A stretch of DNA of 39,265 bases, from assembly GCA_028288585.1 (NCBI GenBank), contig JAQBNL010000085.1:1-39265 (forward strand). Direction: 5' to 3'. The notes beneath the pieces are model-generated. The model saw nothing but the letters and a program-made list of their open reading frames with translations. It had not been told where the DNA came from and made no database searches. Source of the DNA: Chitinophagaceae bacterium. GTDB lineage: Bacteria; Bacteroidota; Bacteroidia; Chitinophagales; Chitinophagaceae. Of the stretch, positions 25,627 to 32,809 are shown piece after piece (position 1 is the stretch's first letter; each line of letters starts with the position of its first letter). The position numbers and the translations under genes are program-made.

Positions 25627-25691
25627 TGTTCGGCGGCTGCGGGATAGAAATGAAATCCCGCAGTTGCGGGATGTAATGTATAGCCCGAACA
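25627..25691. repeat. Nested hairpin repeat
   Basis: The inner stem is CTGCGGGAT (25637-25645) with ATCCCGCAG (25655-25663). It is enclosed by TGTTCGG (25627-25633) with CCGAACA (25685-25691). A further GCGGGAT copy sits at 25666-25672. The GC-rich composition stands out from the AT-rich surroundings and looks like a REP-type intergenic repeat. Confidence 0.6.
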
Positions 25692-25766
25692 AATGCTCAA
25701 CAGGATTACTGCGGCTCACAGCCCAAAACCATTTCCACAAATCTTCTCTAACTTTAAAGTAAAAAC

Positions 25767-26192
25767 ATGACAACAGAACCTTTTGTAATTGAGCAAACTT
25801 ATACTGCGCCTGTAAGCAAAGTATGGAAAGCCATTACCGATAAAGACGATATGAAGCAATGGTATTTTGACCTTGCTGAATTTAAACCTGAAGTGGGTTT
25901 TGAGTTTACATTTAAAGGTGGTAAAGATGAAGTTGAATATTTGCATGTTTGCAAAATAACAGAGGAGATACCCAATAAAAAATTGAAACATAGCTGGAAG
26001 TATGCCGGCTTTGAAGGCATAAGCTATGTAACATGGGAATTATTTGATGAAGGTGATACAACAAGGGCAAAACTTACTCATGAAGGATTAGAAACCTTCC
26101 CGCAAAATAATCCTGACTTTGCAAAAGAAAATTTTGTACAGGGCTGGACAGAAATTACAGGCAGGAGTTTGAAAGAATTTGTAGAGAAATAA
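25767..26192 (+). CDS. SRPBCC domain protein, AHSA1-like
   Basis: This 141-residue protein has the START/Bet v1-like fold of AHSA1 proteins. It begins FVIEQTYTAPVSKVWKAITD, continues with MKQWYFDLAEFKPEVGFEFTF, then ISYVTWELFDEGDTTRAKLT and the closing helix ENFVQGWTEITGRSLKEFVE. Family members bind hydrophobic ligands or client proteins. No ligand can be inferred here. It is a single gene with the TA module 69 bases downstream. Confidence 0.85.
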   Translation: MTTEPFVIEQTYTAPVSKVWKAITDKDDMKQWYFDLAEFKPEVGFEFTFKGGKDEVEYLHVCKITEEIPNKKLKHSWKYAGFEGISYVTWELFDEGDTTRAKLTHEGLETFPQNNPDFAKENFVQGWTEITGRSLKEFVEK

Positions 26193-26236
26193 TGTAAATT
26201 CCAATAAGGCAGTGAAAAAAATGCCATACTATTTTG

Positions 26237-26244
26237 TAAATTTG
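26237..26244 (+). promoter_or_regulatory. Putative -7 element of the first toxin-antitoxin pair
   Basis: TAAATTTG matches TAnnTTTG and lies 17 bases before the antitoxin ATG. The same octamer is found before the second toxin-antitoxin pair at 37066. Confidence 0.42.
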
Positions 26245-26261
26245 AAAATAATCCTTTCGTT

Positions 26262-26432
26262 ATGACAGAAATCGTTATAGACAAAAAGAAATATGTTTTG
26301 ATTCCTGAAAAAAATTACCAGGTGCTGCAGAAACGGGCAGCATTAAAAACAAAGCCTGAAAAAACATTCACAGTTGAACAGGCACGTTCATACAGTAAAA
26401 AGCTGATCAGGAAATGGGCAGGCGAAAAGTAA
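26262..26432 (+). CDS. Putative antitoxin (56 residues)
   Basis: This short frame encodes MTEIVIDKKKYVLIPEKNYQ followed by a basic helical part (TFTVEQARSYSKKLIRKWAG, then EK). The start, a short beta strand followed by VLIPEKNYQ, resembles Phd/YefM-like or related small antitoxins. Its identity rests mainly on position: it ends 19 bases inside the next gene, which encodes a RelE/ParE-fold toxin. It has a promoter-like motif 17 bases before the ATG. The family is not certain. Confidence 0.7.
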   Translation: MTEIVIDKKKYVLIPEKNYQVLQKRAALKTKPEKTFTVEQARSYSKKLIRKWAGEK

Positions 26433-26713
26433 TTGTAAAACAAACTGCTGCTGATAATATTGCAGCCATTGCATGGTATATCGAATCCAGAGGAATGATT
26501 GCAACTGCAGAAAATTTTGCTGATGACGTATATGATTATTTTATTGAACTTTCTGATACCAGAAAATCTTATGCTCTTTGCAGAGAGCCACAACGTGCAT
26601 TTTTGGGATTTAAATGTATTACTTACAAAAAGAAGTACACGATTGTATTTATTGAAACCGACAATGAAATAATTATTTGCGAATTTATTTCGTCCCAATT
26701 AATACATTGGTAG
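26414..26713 (+). CDS. RelE/ParE-superfamily toxin
   Basis: This 99-residue protein shows the ParE/RelE small fold: KVIVKQTAADNIAAIAWYIE at the start, helices with TAENFADDVYDYFIELSD, then CREPQRAFLGFKCITYKKKY and TIVFIETDNEIIICEFISSQ. In ParE-type toxins the same pattern (strand, two helices, then three or four strands) targets gyrase. RelE types cleave mRNA, and the target here cannot be told apart. It overlaps the antitoxin gene by 19 bases, the usual coupled arrangement. Confidence 0.78.
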   Translation: MGRRKVIVKQTAADNIAAIAWYIESRGMIATAENFADDVYDYFIELSDTRKSYALCREPQRAFLGFKCITYKKKYTIVFIETDNEIIICEFISSQLIHW

Positions 26714-26740
26714 CTGATATGGAAAAGCTGCTAACAAATT

Positions 26741-27082
26741 TTATTTCGGCGGGCTAAATGCCGGGTTATCATACATCTTTTGATTGAAGAGATAATATTT
26801 ACCATCCTTATAATTTTTCCAATAGCGGTGGCCCAACAGGTCGTAATAGAGCCTGCCATCAACGGCTTTTTTTGCTGCCTTATCATTAACCACAATTGAT
26901 GGAGGGATTATATCTTTTTTCCTGGGTGTAAAATTTGTTTTTTTTACAACAACCGAATCGCTTTTGGTTGCAGTTCCTGGCAGGGTGGTTACTGTTACAG
27001 AGTCTGTTCTTGCGGGAGTATGTCTCCTGCTGCATCCGTATAATAGTAAAAGTAAAAGAGCGGATAAAAATATCTTTGACAT
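26741..27082 (-). CDS. Small lipoprotein
   Basis: From the ATG at 27082 this is a 113-residue protein with a lipoprotein signal (MSKIFLSALLLLLLYGCSRR, Cys at 17). An upstream ATG at 27124 would add 14 residues before the signal and is less likely. The middle has Thr/Val/Lys-rich segments (SDSVVVKKTNFTPRKKDIIP). The C-terminal half (VDGRLYYDLLGHRYWKNYKD) has an aromatic GRLYYDLxGHRYW pattern seen in small Bacteroidota lipoproteins of unknown role. It sits 45 bases after the GlxA-type regulator gene on the same strand. Confidence 0.7.
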   Translation of the reverse strand: MSKIFLSALLLLLLYGCSRRHTPARTDSVTVTTLPGTATKSDSVVVKKTNFTPRKKDIIPPSIVVNDKAAKKAVDGRLYYDLLGHRYWKNYKDGKYYLFNQKMYDNPAFSPPK

Positions 27083-27127
27083 GAAGGGCTTTATTTCCAT
27101 ATCAGTATTCAAAAATGCTACCAATTT

Positions 27128-28108
27128 TTAAGCGACTGCTACTTTATTGTATTTATTCCTGTATTCAATAGGAGACAGGCCTGTAGTTCTTTTAAAAACT
27201 GTGCGGAATGCTTTGGTATCGGAGTAGCCAACTTCATACATCAGTTCATTCACATTTTTTCTTCCGGTCTCCAGTCCCTTTTTTGCAGCTTCAATTTTTA
27301 CTCTCTGCATATATTCAACCACTGTGTTGGAAGTTGCTTTTTTAAACCTGCGCTCAAAATTTCTGCGGCTCAATGCAAGCATGGTGGTGAGCTGCTCAAC
27401 AGTTATTCTTTCATGGTAATTTTTTTCAATGAATTCCTGCGCCTGTTTTACGTGTTCATCTTCATGGTCCTTTTGTCCCTGGAATATTATGAATGAAGAT
27501 TGATTATACCTGTCTATCTCTATCTCAAAATATTTTGACATGGTAATTGCCAGGTCACGATCAGTATATTTTTCAATGATGTACAACAATAGATTCCAAA
27601 ACGAAGTTGCCCCGCCGCTGGAATAGATGCCATTCTCATCTGTAATTATCTTTTCACAAACAAGCTCCACATCAGGAAACATTTTTCTGAAGTCATTGGC
27701 CCCTAACCAATGAGTTGCACATTTTTTTCCTTTAAGTAATCCTGTAGAAGCCAACAGGAATGCCCCTACACAAAGGCTTGCCGCTTCCGCACCATCTGCA
27801 TGTTGTTTATTTATCCACGGAAAAAAATCTTTATTTATCTCAATTACTTTTTCCATATCTCCATTAACTGCAGGTATAATAATAAGATCGGTTTTAAAAT
27901 TATCTTTTACCGTTACATCAGGCTGCACAGTAAATAACCTTTCGTATACATGTGGATCATTTGTAAGCGCTACCAGCTGTACTTTAAACATAAGAGGCTT
28001 CCCCATTCTCTCTAAAAATTCATTCGCTTTGGTAAATGCATTGTATGCACCATCAATGCAGGCTAATGATGCGGCACCTTTGGGAACCAGTATAGAAATA
28101 TGTTTCAT
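27128..28108 (-). CDS. GlxA-type AraC-family transcriptional regulator
   Basis: This 326-residue protein joins an N-terminal DJ-1/PfpI-like (glutamine amidotransferase-like) domain (about 3-190) to an AraC HTH domain (about 222-320). The first has LIIIPAVNGDMEKV, then ASLCVGAFLLASTGLLKGKK with Cys at the nucleophile-elbow position. The second has TVEQLTTMLALSRRNFERRF and ELMYEVGYSDTKAFRTVFKR. This is the GlxA/FtrA architecture, in which the N-terminal domain senses a small metabolite. It is divergent from a 13-gene run. Two copies of TTGTCGTA between them are likely its operator. Confidence 0.92.
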   Translation of the reverse strand: MKHISILVPKGAASLACIDGAYNAFTKANEFLERMGKPLMFKVQLVALTNDPHVYERLFTVQPDVTVKDNFKTDLIIIPAVNGDMEKVIEINKDFFPWINKQHADGAEAASLCVGAFLLASTGLLKGKKCATHWLGANDFRKMFPDVELVCEKIITDENGIYSSGGATSFWNLLLYIIEKYTDRDLAITMSKYFEIEIDRYNQSSFIIFQGQKDHEDEHVKQAQEFIEKNYHERITVEQLTTMLALSRRNFERRFKKATSNTVVEYMQRVKIEAAKKGLETGRKNVNELMYEVGYSDTKAFRTVFKRTTGLSPIEYRNKYNKVAVA

Positions 28109-28112
28109 AAAA

Positions 28113-28143
28113 CAAATGTAGGAAAGAAGTTTGTCGTAATCAA
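28113..28143 (-). promoter_or_regulatory. Promoter of the GlxA-type regulator
   Basis: On the minus strand the -33 TTG (28141-28143) and the -7 TACATTTG (28113-28120) are separated by 20 bases, the same spacing as in the second toxin-antitoxin promoter. One TTGTCGTA half-site (28131-28138) lies in the spacer, so binding there should repress the regulator gene. Confidence 0.55.
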
Positions 28144-28164
28144 CCCCTGAGATTGTCGTATTTA
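28131..28164. promoter_or_regulatory. Putative AraC-type operator: direct repeat TTGTCGTA
   Basis: TTGTCGTA occurs at 28131-28138 and 28153-28160, with further agreement to 10 of 12 bases. The 22-base period is about two helical turns, which is the usual arrangement of direct half-sites for AraC-family dimers. It lies between the regulator and the divergent operon. Confidence 0.55.
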
Positions 28165-28191
28165 CACAGCATAGTTTTTATTTAATCCGTG

Positions 28192-28199
28192 TAGGTTTG
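28192..28199 (+). promoter_or_regulatory. Putative -7 element of the 13-gene operon
   Basis: TAGGTTTG matches TAnnTTTG, 18 bases before the first ATG at 28218. The second operator half-site ends 31 bases upstream of it, just above the expected -33 region, a class I/II-like position for activation. Confidence 0.45.
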
Positions 28200-28217
28200 T
28201 GTACTAAAAATTAAATT

Positions 28218-28739
28218 ATGCAAACAGCAACAAAAGGCACGCAGGAATTATTCTCTTCGCTTGATAATACTATCGCAGAATTGGAGCAAATAATTTCTAC
28301 AGCAAATGAAAAAGATATTAATATAATTCCTTTTGAAAACAGCTGGACAGCAGCCCAGGTAGTAGACCATATTACAAAATCGATGAATGGTATGGCAGAT
28401 AATTTAAAGAAGCCCGGAATAATTACTGACAGGGAGGTGGATGAAAAAGCAGCAGGGTTTAAAACGTTGTTCTTAAATTTTGAAAATAAAATGAAATCGC
28501 CGCCATTTGTTTTGCCTGGACATGATGTTTATGAAAAGAATAAACTCGTAGATGATTTAAAAAATGCTGACAAAAAACTTAAAGATGCGGCACATGCGGC
28601 AAATTTGCCTGAGTTACTAAACCTGCCACCCATAGGAGAGCTTACCAAACTTGAGTTACTCCATTTTGTTTTATATCATACCCAACGACATATTCAGCAG
28701 TTAAAAAATATTTTGCAAAAAGTAAATTCAAAAATTTAA
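28218..28739 (+). CDS. DinB-family protein (DinB_2 type)
   Basis: This 173-residue four-helix-bundle protein has the DinB metal site. SWTAAQVVDHITKSMNG supplies H51, and HFVLYHTQRHIQQLKNIL near the C-terminus supplies H154 and H158. The family includes mycothiol- and bacillithiol-dependent transferases (PF12867), and many members are of unknown substrate. It is the first gene of the run under the GlxA-type regulator, with the next gene 4 bases downstream. Confidence 0.85.
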   Translation: MQTATKGTQELFSSLDNTIAELEQIISTANEKDINIIPFENSWTAAQVVDHITKSMNGMADNLKKPGIITDREVDEKAAGFKTLFLNFENKMKSPPFVLPGHDVYEKNKLVDDLKNADKKLKDAAHAANLPELLNLPPIGELTKLELLHFVLYHTQRHIQQLKNILQKVNSKI

Positions 28740-28743
28740 AATT

Positions 28744-29253
28744 ATGGAAACAAAAACAATAAGTAACAGGATGCTTTCCCTGGTTGTATTGTATGATATG
28801 CATACCAAATATTTATTAAATGCACTTGACGGTATATCAGATCAGGATGCACACAATCGTTTAAACACAAAGGCCAATCATGTTGCATGGCTTACCGGGA
28901 GCTTTGTCCAGGAAAGATTTGAAGGTGTAAAAAAATTCGGTTCAGAGAGCCAGAGAGATCTTAAGCAGGAAGCGGATGAATTATTTAAGGATCACAAAGG
29001 TATACAGGACAATATAAACTATCCGCCATTGGCAAATTTTAAAAAAGATCTTGATAAGATCTCTCCCCTGTTAAGAGAAGCTTTAGTTAATGTAAATGAT
29101 GAAAAGCTTGATGAACAATTTGAAATGATGCCTGGTATGAAGATGACTTATTATGAGCTTATTACTTTTATGACTTATCGTGAAGCCAGCATCATCGGGC
29201 AAATTGCATTATTGCGCAGGCTGTTAGGTTATGAAGGAATGAAATACATGTAA
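28744..29253 (+). CDS. DinB-like protein with altered metal site
   Basis: This 169-residue protein is a second DinB-fold protein: it begins SNRMLSLVVLYDMHTKYLLN and has ANHVAWLTGSFVQERFEGV with H46. In the C-terminal motif where active members have HxxxHxGQ, it reads YREASIIGQIALLRRLLG. The two ligand positions are R146 and I150. It would therefore keep one of three metal-binding histidines and may not bind metal. It is tightly linked to the intact paralogue upstream. Confidence 0.78.
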   Translation: METKTISNRMLSLVVLYDMHTKYLLNALDGISDQDAHNRLNTKANHVAWLTGSFVQERFEGVKKFGSESQRDLKQEADELFKDHKGIQDNINYPPLANFKKDLDKISPLLREALVNVNDEKLDEQFEMMPGMKMTYYELITFMTYREASIIGQIALLRRLLGYEGMKYM

Positions 29254-29279
29254 CGAATTTCGATATTAAAAAAAATAGT

Positions 29280-29699
29280 ATGACACAGATAAATGCATAT
29301 ATAAACTTTGAAGGCAACTGCCGCGAAGTAATGACATTTTATAAAGAATGCCTTGGCGGAGAATTAAACATGCAAACCGTTGAAGGTTCTCCTATAGAAG
29401 CCCAATGCCCTGCAGGAATAAAACATCATATACTTCATGCAAGCTTAATGAAAGATGGTTTAATATTAATGGGCTCGGATATGCAGGAGCCCGGTGGTTT
29501 TACCAAAGGAAATAATATTGCACTCTCATTAAACTGCAGCAGTGATGAAGAGATAAAAGCATTTTTCTCAAAATTATCCGAAGGCGGAAGGATATCTCAC
29601 AATTTAATGCAGTCGTTCTGGGGTGCAACGTTCGGTGTGCTTACTGATAAATATGGGATAAGATGGATGCTGAATTATGATAAGAACCAGCCTGCATAA
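29280..29699 (+). CDS. VOC-family protein, PhnB-like
   Basis: This 139-residue protein has the PhnB/YkcA-type VOC fold: INAYINFEGNCREVMTFYKE, CLGGELNMQTVEG, HHILHASLMKDGLILMGSDM, and SFWGATFGVLTDKYGIRWML at the end. VOC folds make up glyoxalases, fosfomycin-resistance proteins and dioxygenases. PhnB types have no known substrate. It resembles the gene at 31790 in length and motif order, so the two look like paralogues within the operon. Confidence 0.85.
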   Translation: MTQINAYINFEGNCREVMTFYKECLGGELNMQTVEGSPIEAQCPAGIKHHILHASLMKDGLILMGSDMQEPGGFTKGNNIALSLNCSSDEEIKAFFSKLSEGGRISHNLMQSFWGATFGVLTDKYGIRWMLNYDKNQPA

Positions 29700-29772
29700 A
29701 AAAGTAATTAAAAGTTAATATTGCAAATAAAGAATACTCATATTTAATACTCATTTTTAAAATTAAAAACAA

Positions 29773-30252
29773 ATGGCATCAACTAAAATATCGCCTTTCC
29801 TGTGGTTCGATACACAGGCGGAAGAAGCAGCAAATCTTTATACATCTATTTTTAAGAATTCAGAAATTAAAAATATTGCCCGTTATACAGGTGAAGGTGC
29901 AAAAGCATCAGGGCAACCGGAAGGAACTGTAATGACGGTTGCATTCTCACTGGATGGCCAGAACTTTACTGCAATTAATGGCGGACCAATTTTTAAATTC
30001 ACAGAAGCTGTTTCATTTGTTATTAATTGCGAGAACCAGGAAGAAGTAGATCATTTCTGGAACAAGCTTACAGAAGGCGGGCAGGAATCGCAGTGCGGCT
30101 GGCTGAAAGACAAATTTGGTTTATCATGGCAGGTTGTTCCAAAACAATTAGGAGAATTAATGAGCGGACCTAATGCCGGAAAAGTAATGGGCGCAATGCT
30201 GAAAATGAAGAAGATCGTTATAAAAGACCTGGAAGACGCAGCCAATCAATAA
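29773..30252 (+). CDS. VOC-family protein, 3-demethylubiquinone methyltransferase-like
   Basis: This 159-residue protein reads KISPFLWFDTQAEEAANLYT, then SIFKNSEIKNIARY, FTAINGGPIFKFTEAVSFVI, and CGWLKDKFGLSWQVVPKQLG. It is the VOC subgroup often annotated as PhnB/3-demethylubiquinone-9 3-methyltransferase-like, a label with no good biochemical basis. The 73-base gap before it is AT-rich and is the largest in the operon. Confidence 0.85.
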   Translation: MASTKISPFLWFDTQAEEAANLYTSIFKNSEIKNIARYTGEGAKASGQPEGTVMTVAFSLDGQNFTAINGGPIFKFTEAVSFVINCENQEEVDHFWNKLTEGGQESQCGWLKDKFGLSWQVVPKQLGELMSGPNAGKVMGAMLKMKKIVIKDLEDAANQ

Positions 30253-30265
30253 TAAAAATTTAAAA

Positions 30266-30817
30266 ATGGGAAAATTAAGCGTATTCAATTTCATAACATT
30301 GAATGGATTCTATAAAGGCCCGGCGGGAGATATAAGCTGGCATAAGCACGATGAAGAAGGTGGGAAAATGTCTGAGGATAATCTCAGATCAAATAATATA
30401 CTTTTATTCGGACGGGTAACGTATGAAATGATGGCAGGTTTCTGGCCTTCCCCGATGGCACATGAAACGTTTCCCGGGGTAGCAGAAGGAATGAACAATG
30501 CAGAAAAAATTGTTTTTTCAAAGACGATGGAAAAAGCCGATTGGAAAAATACAAAGCTTATAAAAAGTAACATTGTTGATGAAATAAAAAAAATGAAAAC
30601 GGCGGGAAAAGATATGACCATATTGGGAAGCGGAAGTATTGTAAGCCTGTTTGCAGAACATGGTTTAATTGATGGGTACCAGTTTATGCTTGATCCCACT
30701 GCAATAGGTGACGGCACTCCCATATTTAAAGGGATCAGTCACCAACTGAATTTAAAACTTACGGATACAAAAACATTTAAGAGTGGAAGTATCCTTCTTT
30801 CTTACCAAACTGTTTAA
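30266..30817 (+). CDS. Dihydrofolate reductase family protein (RibD C-terminal type)
   Basis: This 183-residue protein has the RibD_C fold: GKLSVFNFITLNGFYKGPAG, NNILLFGRVTYEMMAGFWPS, EKIVFSKTMEKADW, and MTILGSGSIVSLFAEHGLID. These are NADPH-dependent reductases with unknown substrate in most bacteria, and YwjB/YyaP-like copies are common. It is linked on both sides to other small operon genes (13 and 18 bases). Confidence 0.87.
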   Translation: MGKLSVFNFITLNGFYKGPAGDISWHKHDEEGGKMSEDNLRSNNILLFGRVTYEMMAGFWPSPMAHETFPGVAEGMNNAEKIVFSKTMEKADWKNTKLIKSNIVDEIKKMKTAGKDMTILGSGSIVSLFAEHGLIDGYQFMLDPTAIGDGTPIFKGISHQLNLKLTDTKTFKSGSILLSYQTV

Positions 30818-30835
30818 AAAATTAAAAATCATAAA

Positions 30836-31369
30836 ATGAAAATTGTAAAAAAGATCTTATTGGGAATTGTAATTCTTATTGTACTTCTTTTAGTTGTTGC
30901 GCTATTTGTTAGTAAAGAATATTCTGTTGAGCGTGAAGTAATCATCAACAAACCAAAACAGGAAGTTTTTGATTATGTAAAAATTTTAAAGAACCAGGAC
31001 CAATATAATGTTTGGGTAATGAAAGACCCCAACGTGAAAAGAGATTATAAAGGAACAGATGGTACTGTTGGATTTATCACCACATGGGATAGCAAAAAAA
31101 GCGATGTTGGAAAGGGGGAACAGGAAATAAAGAAAGTAAATGAAGGCGAAAGAGTTGAGTCTGAAGTAAGGTTTGAAAAGCCTATGAAGGGTGTTGCCAA
31201 TGTTTTTATGTCAACAGATTCAGTTGCCGCAAATCAAACAAAAGTAAAATGGGGAATGGCAGGGAAAAATCCATATCCCATGAATATAATGAACCTGTTC
31301 ATACCTTCTATGTTAGGAAAGGATATTCAGCAAAGCCTGGGAACATTAAAAAGTATTCTTGAAAAATAG
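30836..31369 (+). CDS. SRPBCC-family protein with N-terminal membrane helix
   Basis: This 177-residue protein has one N-terminal membrane helix (about 6-27, ILLGIVILIVLLLVVALFVS). A polyketide-cyclase/START-type domain follows, beginning SVEREVIINKPKQEVFDYVK, with VGFITTWDSKKSDVGKGEQE in the middle and PMNIMNLFIPSMLGKDIQQS at the end. It is probably anchored in the inner membrane with the ligand-binding domain at the periplasmic side or facing the cytosol. The following gene starts 3 bases after its stop. Confidence 0.82.
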   Translation: MKIVKKILLGIVILIVLLLVVALFVSKEYSVEREVIINKPKQEVFDYVKILKNQDQYNVWVMKDPNVKRDYKGTDGTVGFITTWDSKKSDVGKGEQEIKKVNEGERVESEVRFEKPMKGVANVFMSTDSVAANQTKVKWGMAGKNPYPMNIMNLFIPSMLGKDIQQSLGTLKSILEK

Positions 31370-31372
31370 TTT

Positions 31373-31753
31373 ATGAAAACATTCGCCACTGTTGAAGAAT
31401 ATCTTAGTGACGTGCCTGCTGATAAGCGTAAGGCTCTTGAGCAGCTTCGTAAAACCATACGGTCTGTTGTTCCCAAAGCAGAGGAGTATATCAGTTATGG
31501 TATGCCAACTTTTAAACATAATGGACCTCTTGTGAGTTATGCGGCATTTAAAGAGCACTGCAGTTTATTTCCATGGAATGCAACGCTTGTAAAAAAATAT
31601 GCTGAAGAACTAAAAGCGTATAAAACTTCTAAAGGAACTATTCAATTTACAGTTGCTAAACCGCTCCCGGTGGCATTGGTGAAAAAACTTATTAAAGAAA
31701 GAGTGACAGAAAATGAGGCTAAGGCTTTAGCTAAGAAGAATAAAAAGAAATAG
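31373..31753 (+). CDS. DUF1801-domain protein
   Basis: This 126-residue protein shows the DUF1801 pattern: FATVEEYLSDVPADKRKALE, SVVPKAEEYISYGMPTFKHN, FKEHCSLFPWNATLVKKY, and GTIQFTVAKPLPVALVKKLI. Relatives include Bacillus YdhG (Fra), described as an iron chaperone. The C-terminus is a basic Lys-rich tail. It starts 3 bases after the SRPBCC gene. Confidence 0.85.
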   Translation: MKTFATVEEYLSDVPADKRKALEQLRKTIRSVVPKAEEYISYGMPTFKHNGPLVSYAAFKEHCSLFPWNATLVKKYAEELKAYKTSKGTIQFTVAKPLPVALVKKLIKERVTENEAKALAKKNKKK

Positions 31754-31789
31754 TATTGTAAATAATTATAAATCTTAAAACTAATTACA

Positions 31790-32209
31790 ATGGCAGCAGT
31801 AAACACGTATTTAAATTTTAATGGTAACACTGAAGAAGCATTTAATTTTTATAAGTCAGTATTTGGCAGAGAATTCGTAATGGTGCAACGTATGAAAGAT
31901 ACGCCTGAGGCCGATAAGATCCCTAATAGTGATAAAGAGAAGATTATGCATATAGCATTACCAATAGGTGCTAATATCCTTATGGGAACTGATGCATTGG
32001 ACTCAATGCCACAGGTAACTTTTGGTACTAATTCATCTATCTGTATCAGCCCGGACAGCGAGGAAGAAGCTAAAAAACTTTTCGATGGATTATCAGCAGG
32101 CGGGCAGATCGGAATGCCTTTGGAAAAAATGTTCTGGGGCGCTCTCTTCGGATTCTTTACTGATAAGTTTGGCGTTCAATGGATGGTGAATTACGATATA
32201 AAAAAGTAA
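31790..32209 (+). CDS. VOC-family protein, PhnB-like
   Basis: This 139-residue protein reads VNTYLNFNGNTEEAFNFYKS, VFGREFVMVQRMKDTP, MHIALPIGANILMGTDALDS, and MFWGALFGFFTDKFGVQWMV. It shares its length, the FWGAxFGxxTDKxGxxWM ending and motif order with the product at 29280. The paralogues lie about 2 kb apart in the same operon. The gap to the next gene is 1 base. Confidence 0.86.
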   Translation: MAAVNTYLNFNGNTEEAFNFYKSVFGREFVMVQRMKDTPEADKIPNSDKEKIMHIALPIGANILMGTDALDSMPQVTFGTNSSICISPDSEEEAKKLFDGLSAGGQIGMPLEKMFWGALFGFFTDKFGVQWMVNYDIKK

Positions 32210-32210
32210 A

Positions 32211-32558
32211 ATGACAAACAAAGAAATTACCCGCAAAGTAAATGAAGGCTTTGTAGAAGGAGATAATGAAAAAATTTTATTGTATGTGGCCGATGATGTT
32301 CGCTGGGACATCATTGGCATATCTACTCATATCGGTAAGGATGCATTCAATAAAGAAATAAATAATGAAAGCTTTGTTGGTACACCAACCATTACCATCA
32401 AGAATGAAATTGAAGAAGATGATAGGGTTGCCGTAGAAGGTGAAGTGCAGTGCAGGATGAAGAATGGCGGGATGCTGGATGCATTCTTCTTTGATTCCTA
32501 TCGTTTGGAAAATGGTAAAATAAAAGAAATGCGGTCATACCTTATTGAAAAAAAATGA
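32211..32558 (+). CDS. SnoaL/NTF2-like protein
   Basis: This 115-residue protein has the cystatin-like alpha+beta fold of SnoaL-like proteins: KVNEGFVEGDNEKILLYVAD, DDVRWDIIGISTHIGKDAFN, VAVEGEVQCRMKNGGMLDAF, and FFDSYRLENGKIKEMRSYLI. The ligand is unknown. It overlaps the next gene by 4 bases (ATGA type), so translation is coupled. Confidence 0.82.
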   Translation: MTNKEITRKVNEGFVEGDNEKILLYVADDVRWDIIGISTHIGKDAFNKEINNESFVGTPTITIKNEIEEDDRVAVEGEVQCRMKNGGMLDAFFFDSYRLENGKIKEMRSYLIEKK

Positions 32559-32767
32559 AGATAGAAGTTTTTAAAACCAATGTTCAGGAGGCATCACAGG
32601 CTGATAAAATATTAGCCTTACTTCTTGAGCATTTCCCGGGCAATAGAATTAATTTTGATATGCATGATTGTGATAAAGTGCTGAGGGTGGAAGGGAAAGA
32701 TTTTATCCCGGCAAAAATTATAATGCTTGTAGAAGAACATGGGTTTAATTGTACACCACTGCAATAA
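32555..32767 (+). CDS. Small ferredoxin-fold-like protein (70 residues)
   Basis: The sequence MKIEVFKTNVQEASQADKIL, LALLLEHFPGNRINFDMHDC and DKVLRVEGKDFIPAKIIMLV fits a beta-alpha-beta-beta-alpha-beta heavy-metal-associated-like fold. It lacks the CxxC metal motif. Two Cys remain, one in HDCDK and one in FNCTPLQ. Similar short HMA-like proteins occur in Bacteroidota next to VOC genes, with no known function. It is coupled to the SnoaL-like gene by a 4-base overlap. Confidence 0.72.
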   Translation: MKIEVFKTNVQEASQADKILALLLEHFPGNRINFDMHDCDKVLRVEGKDFIPAKIIMLVEEHGFNCTPLQ

Positions 32768-32809
32768 AAGGATACATAAAAAATCTATTTCACTCTTAAA
32801 CAAAAAATT

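Larger units (their letters stand above)
25425..25766. other. Intergenic stretch rich in hairpins and repeats
   Basis: This 342-base gap has a 7-bp stem hairpin at 25445-25463, the second copy of the 91-base repeat (25508-25598), and a strong 9-bp stem hairpin at 25637-25663 enclosed by a TGTTCGG/CCGAACA pair. No coding sequence is supported. The first hairpin could end transcription of the protease gene, but no T run follows it. Confidence 0.65.
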
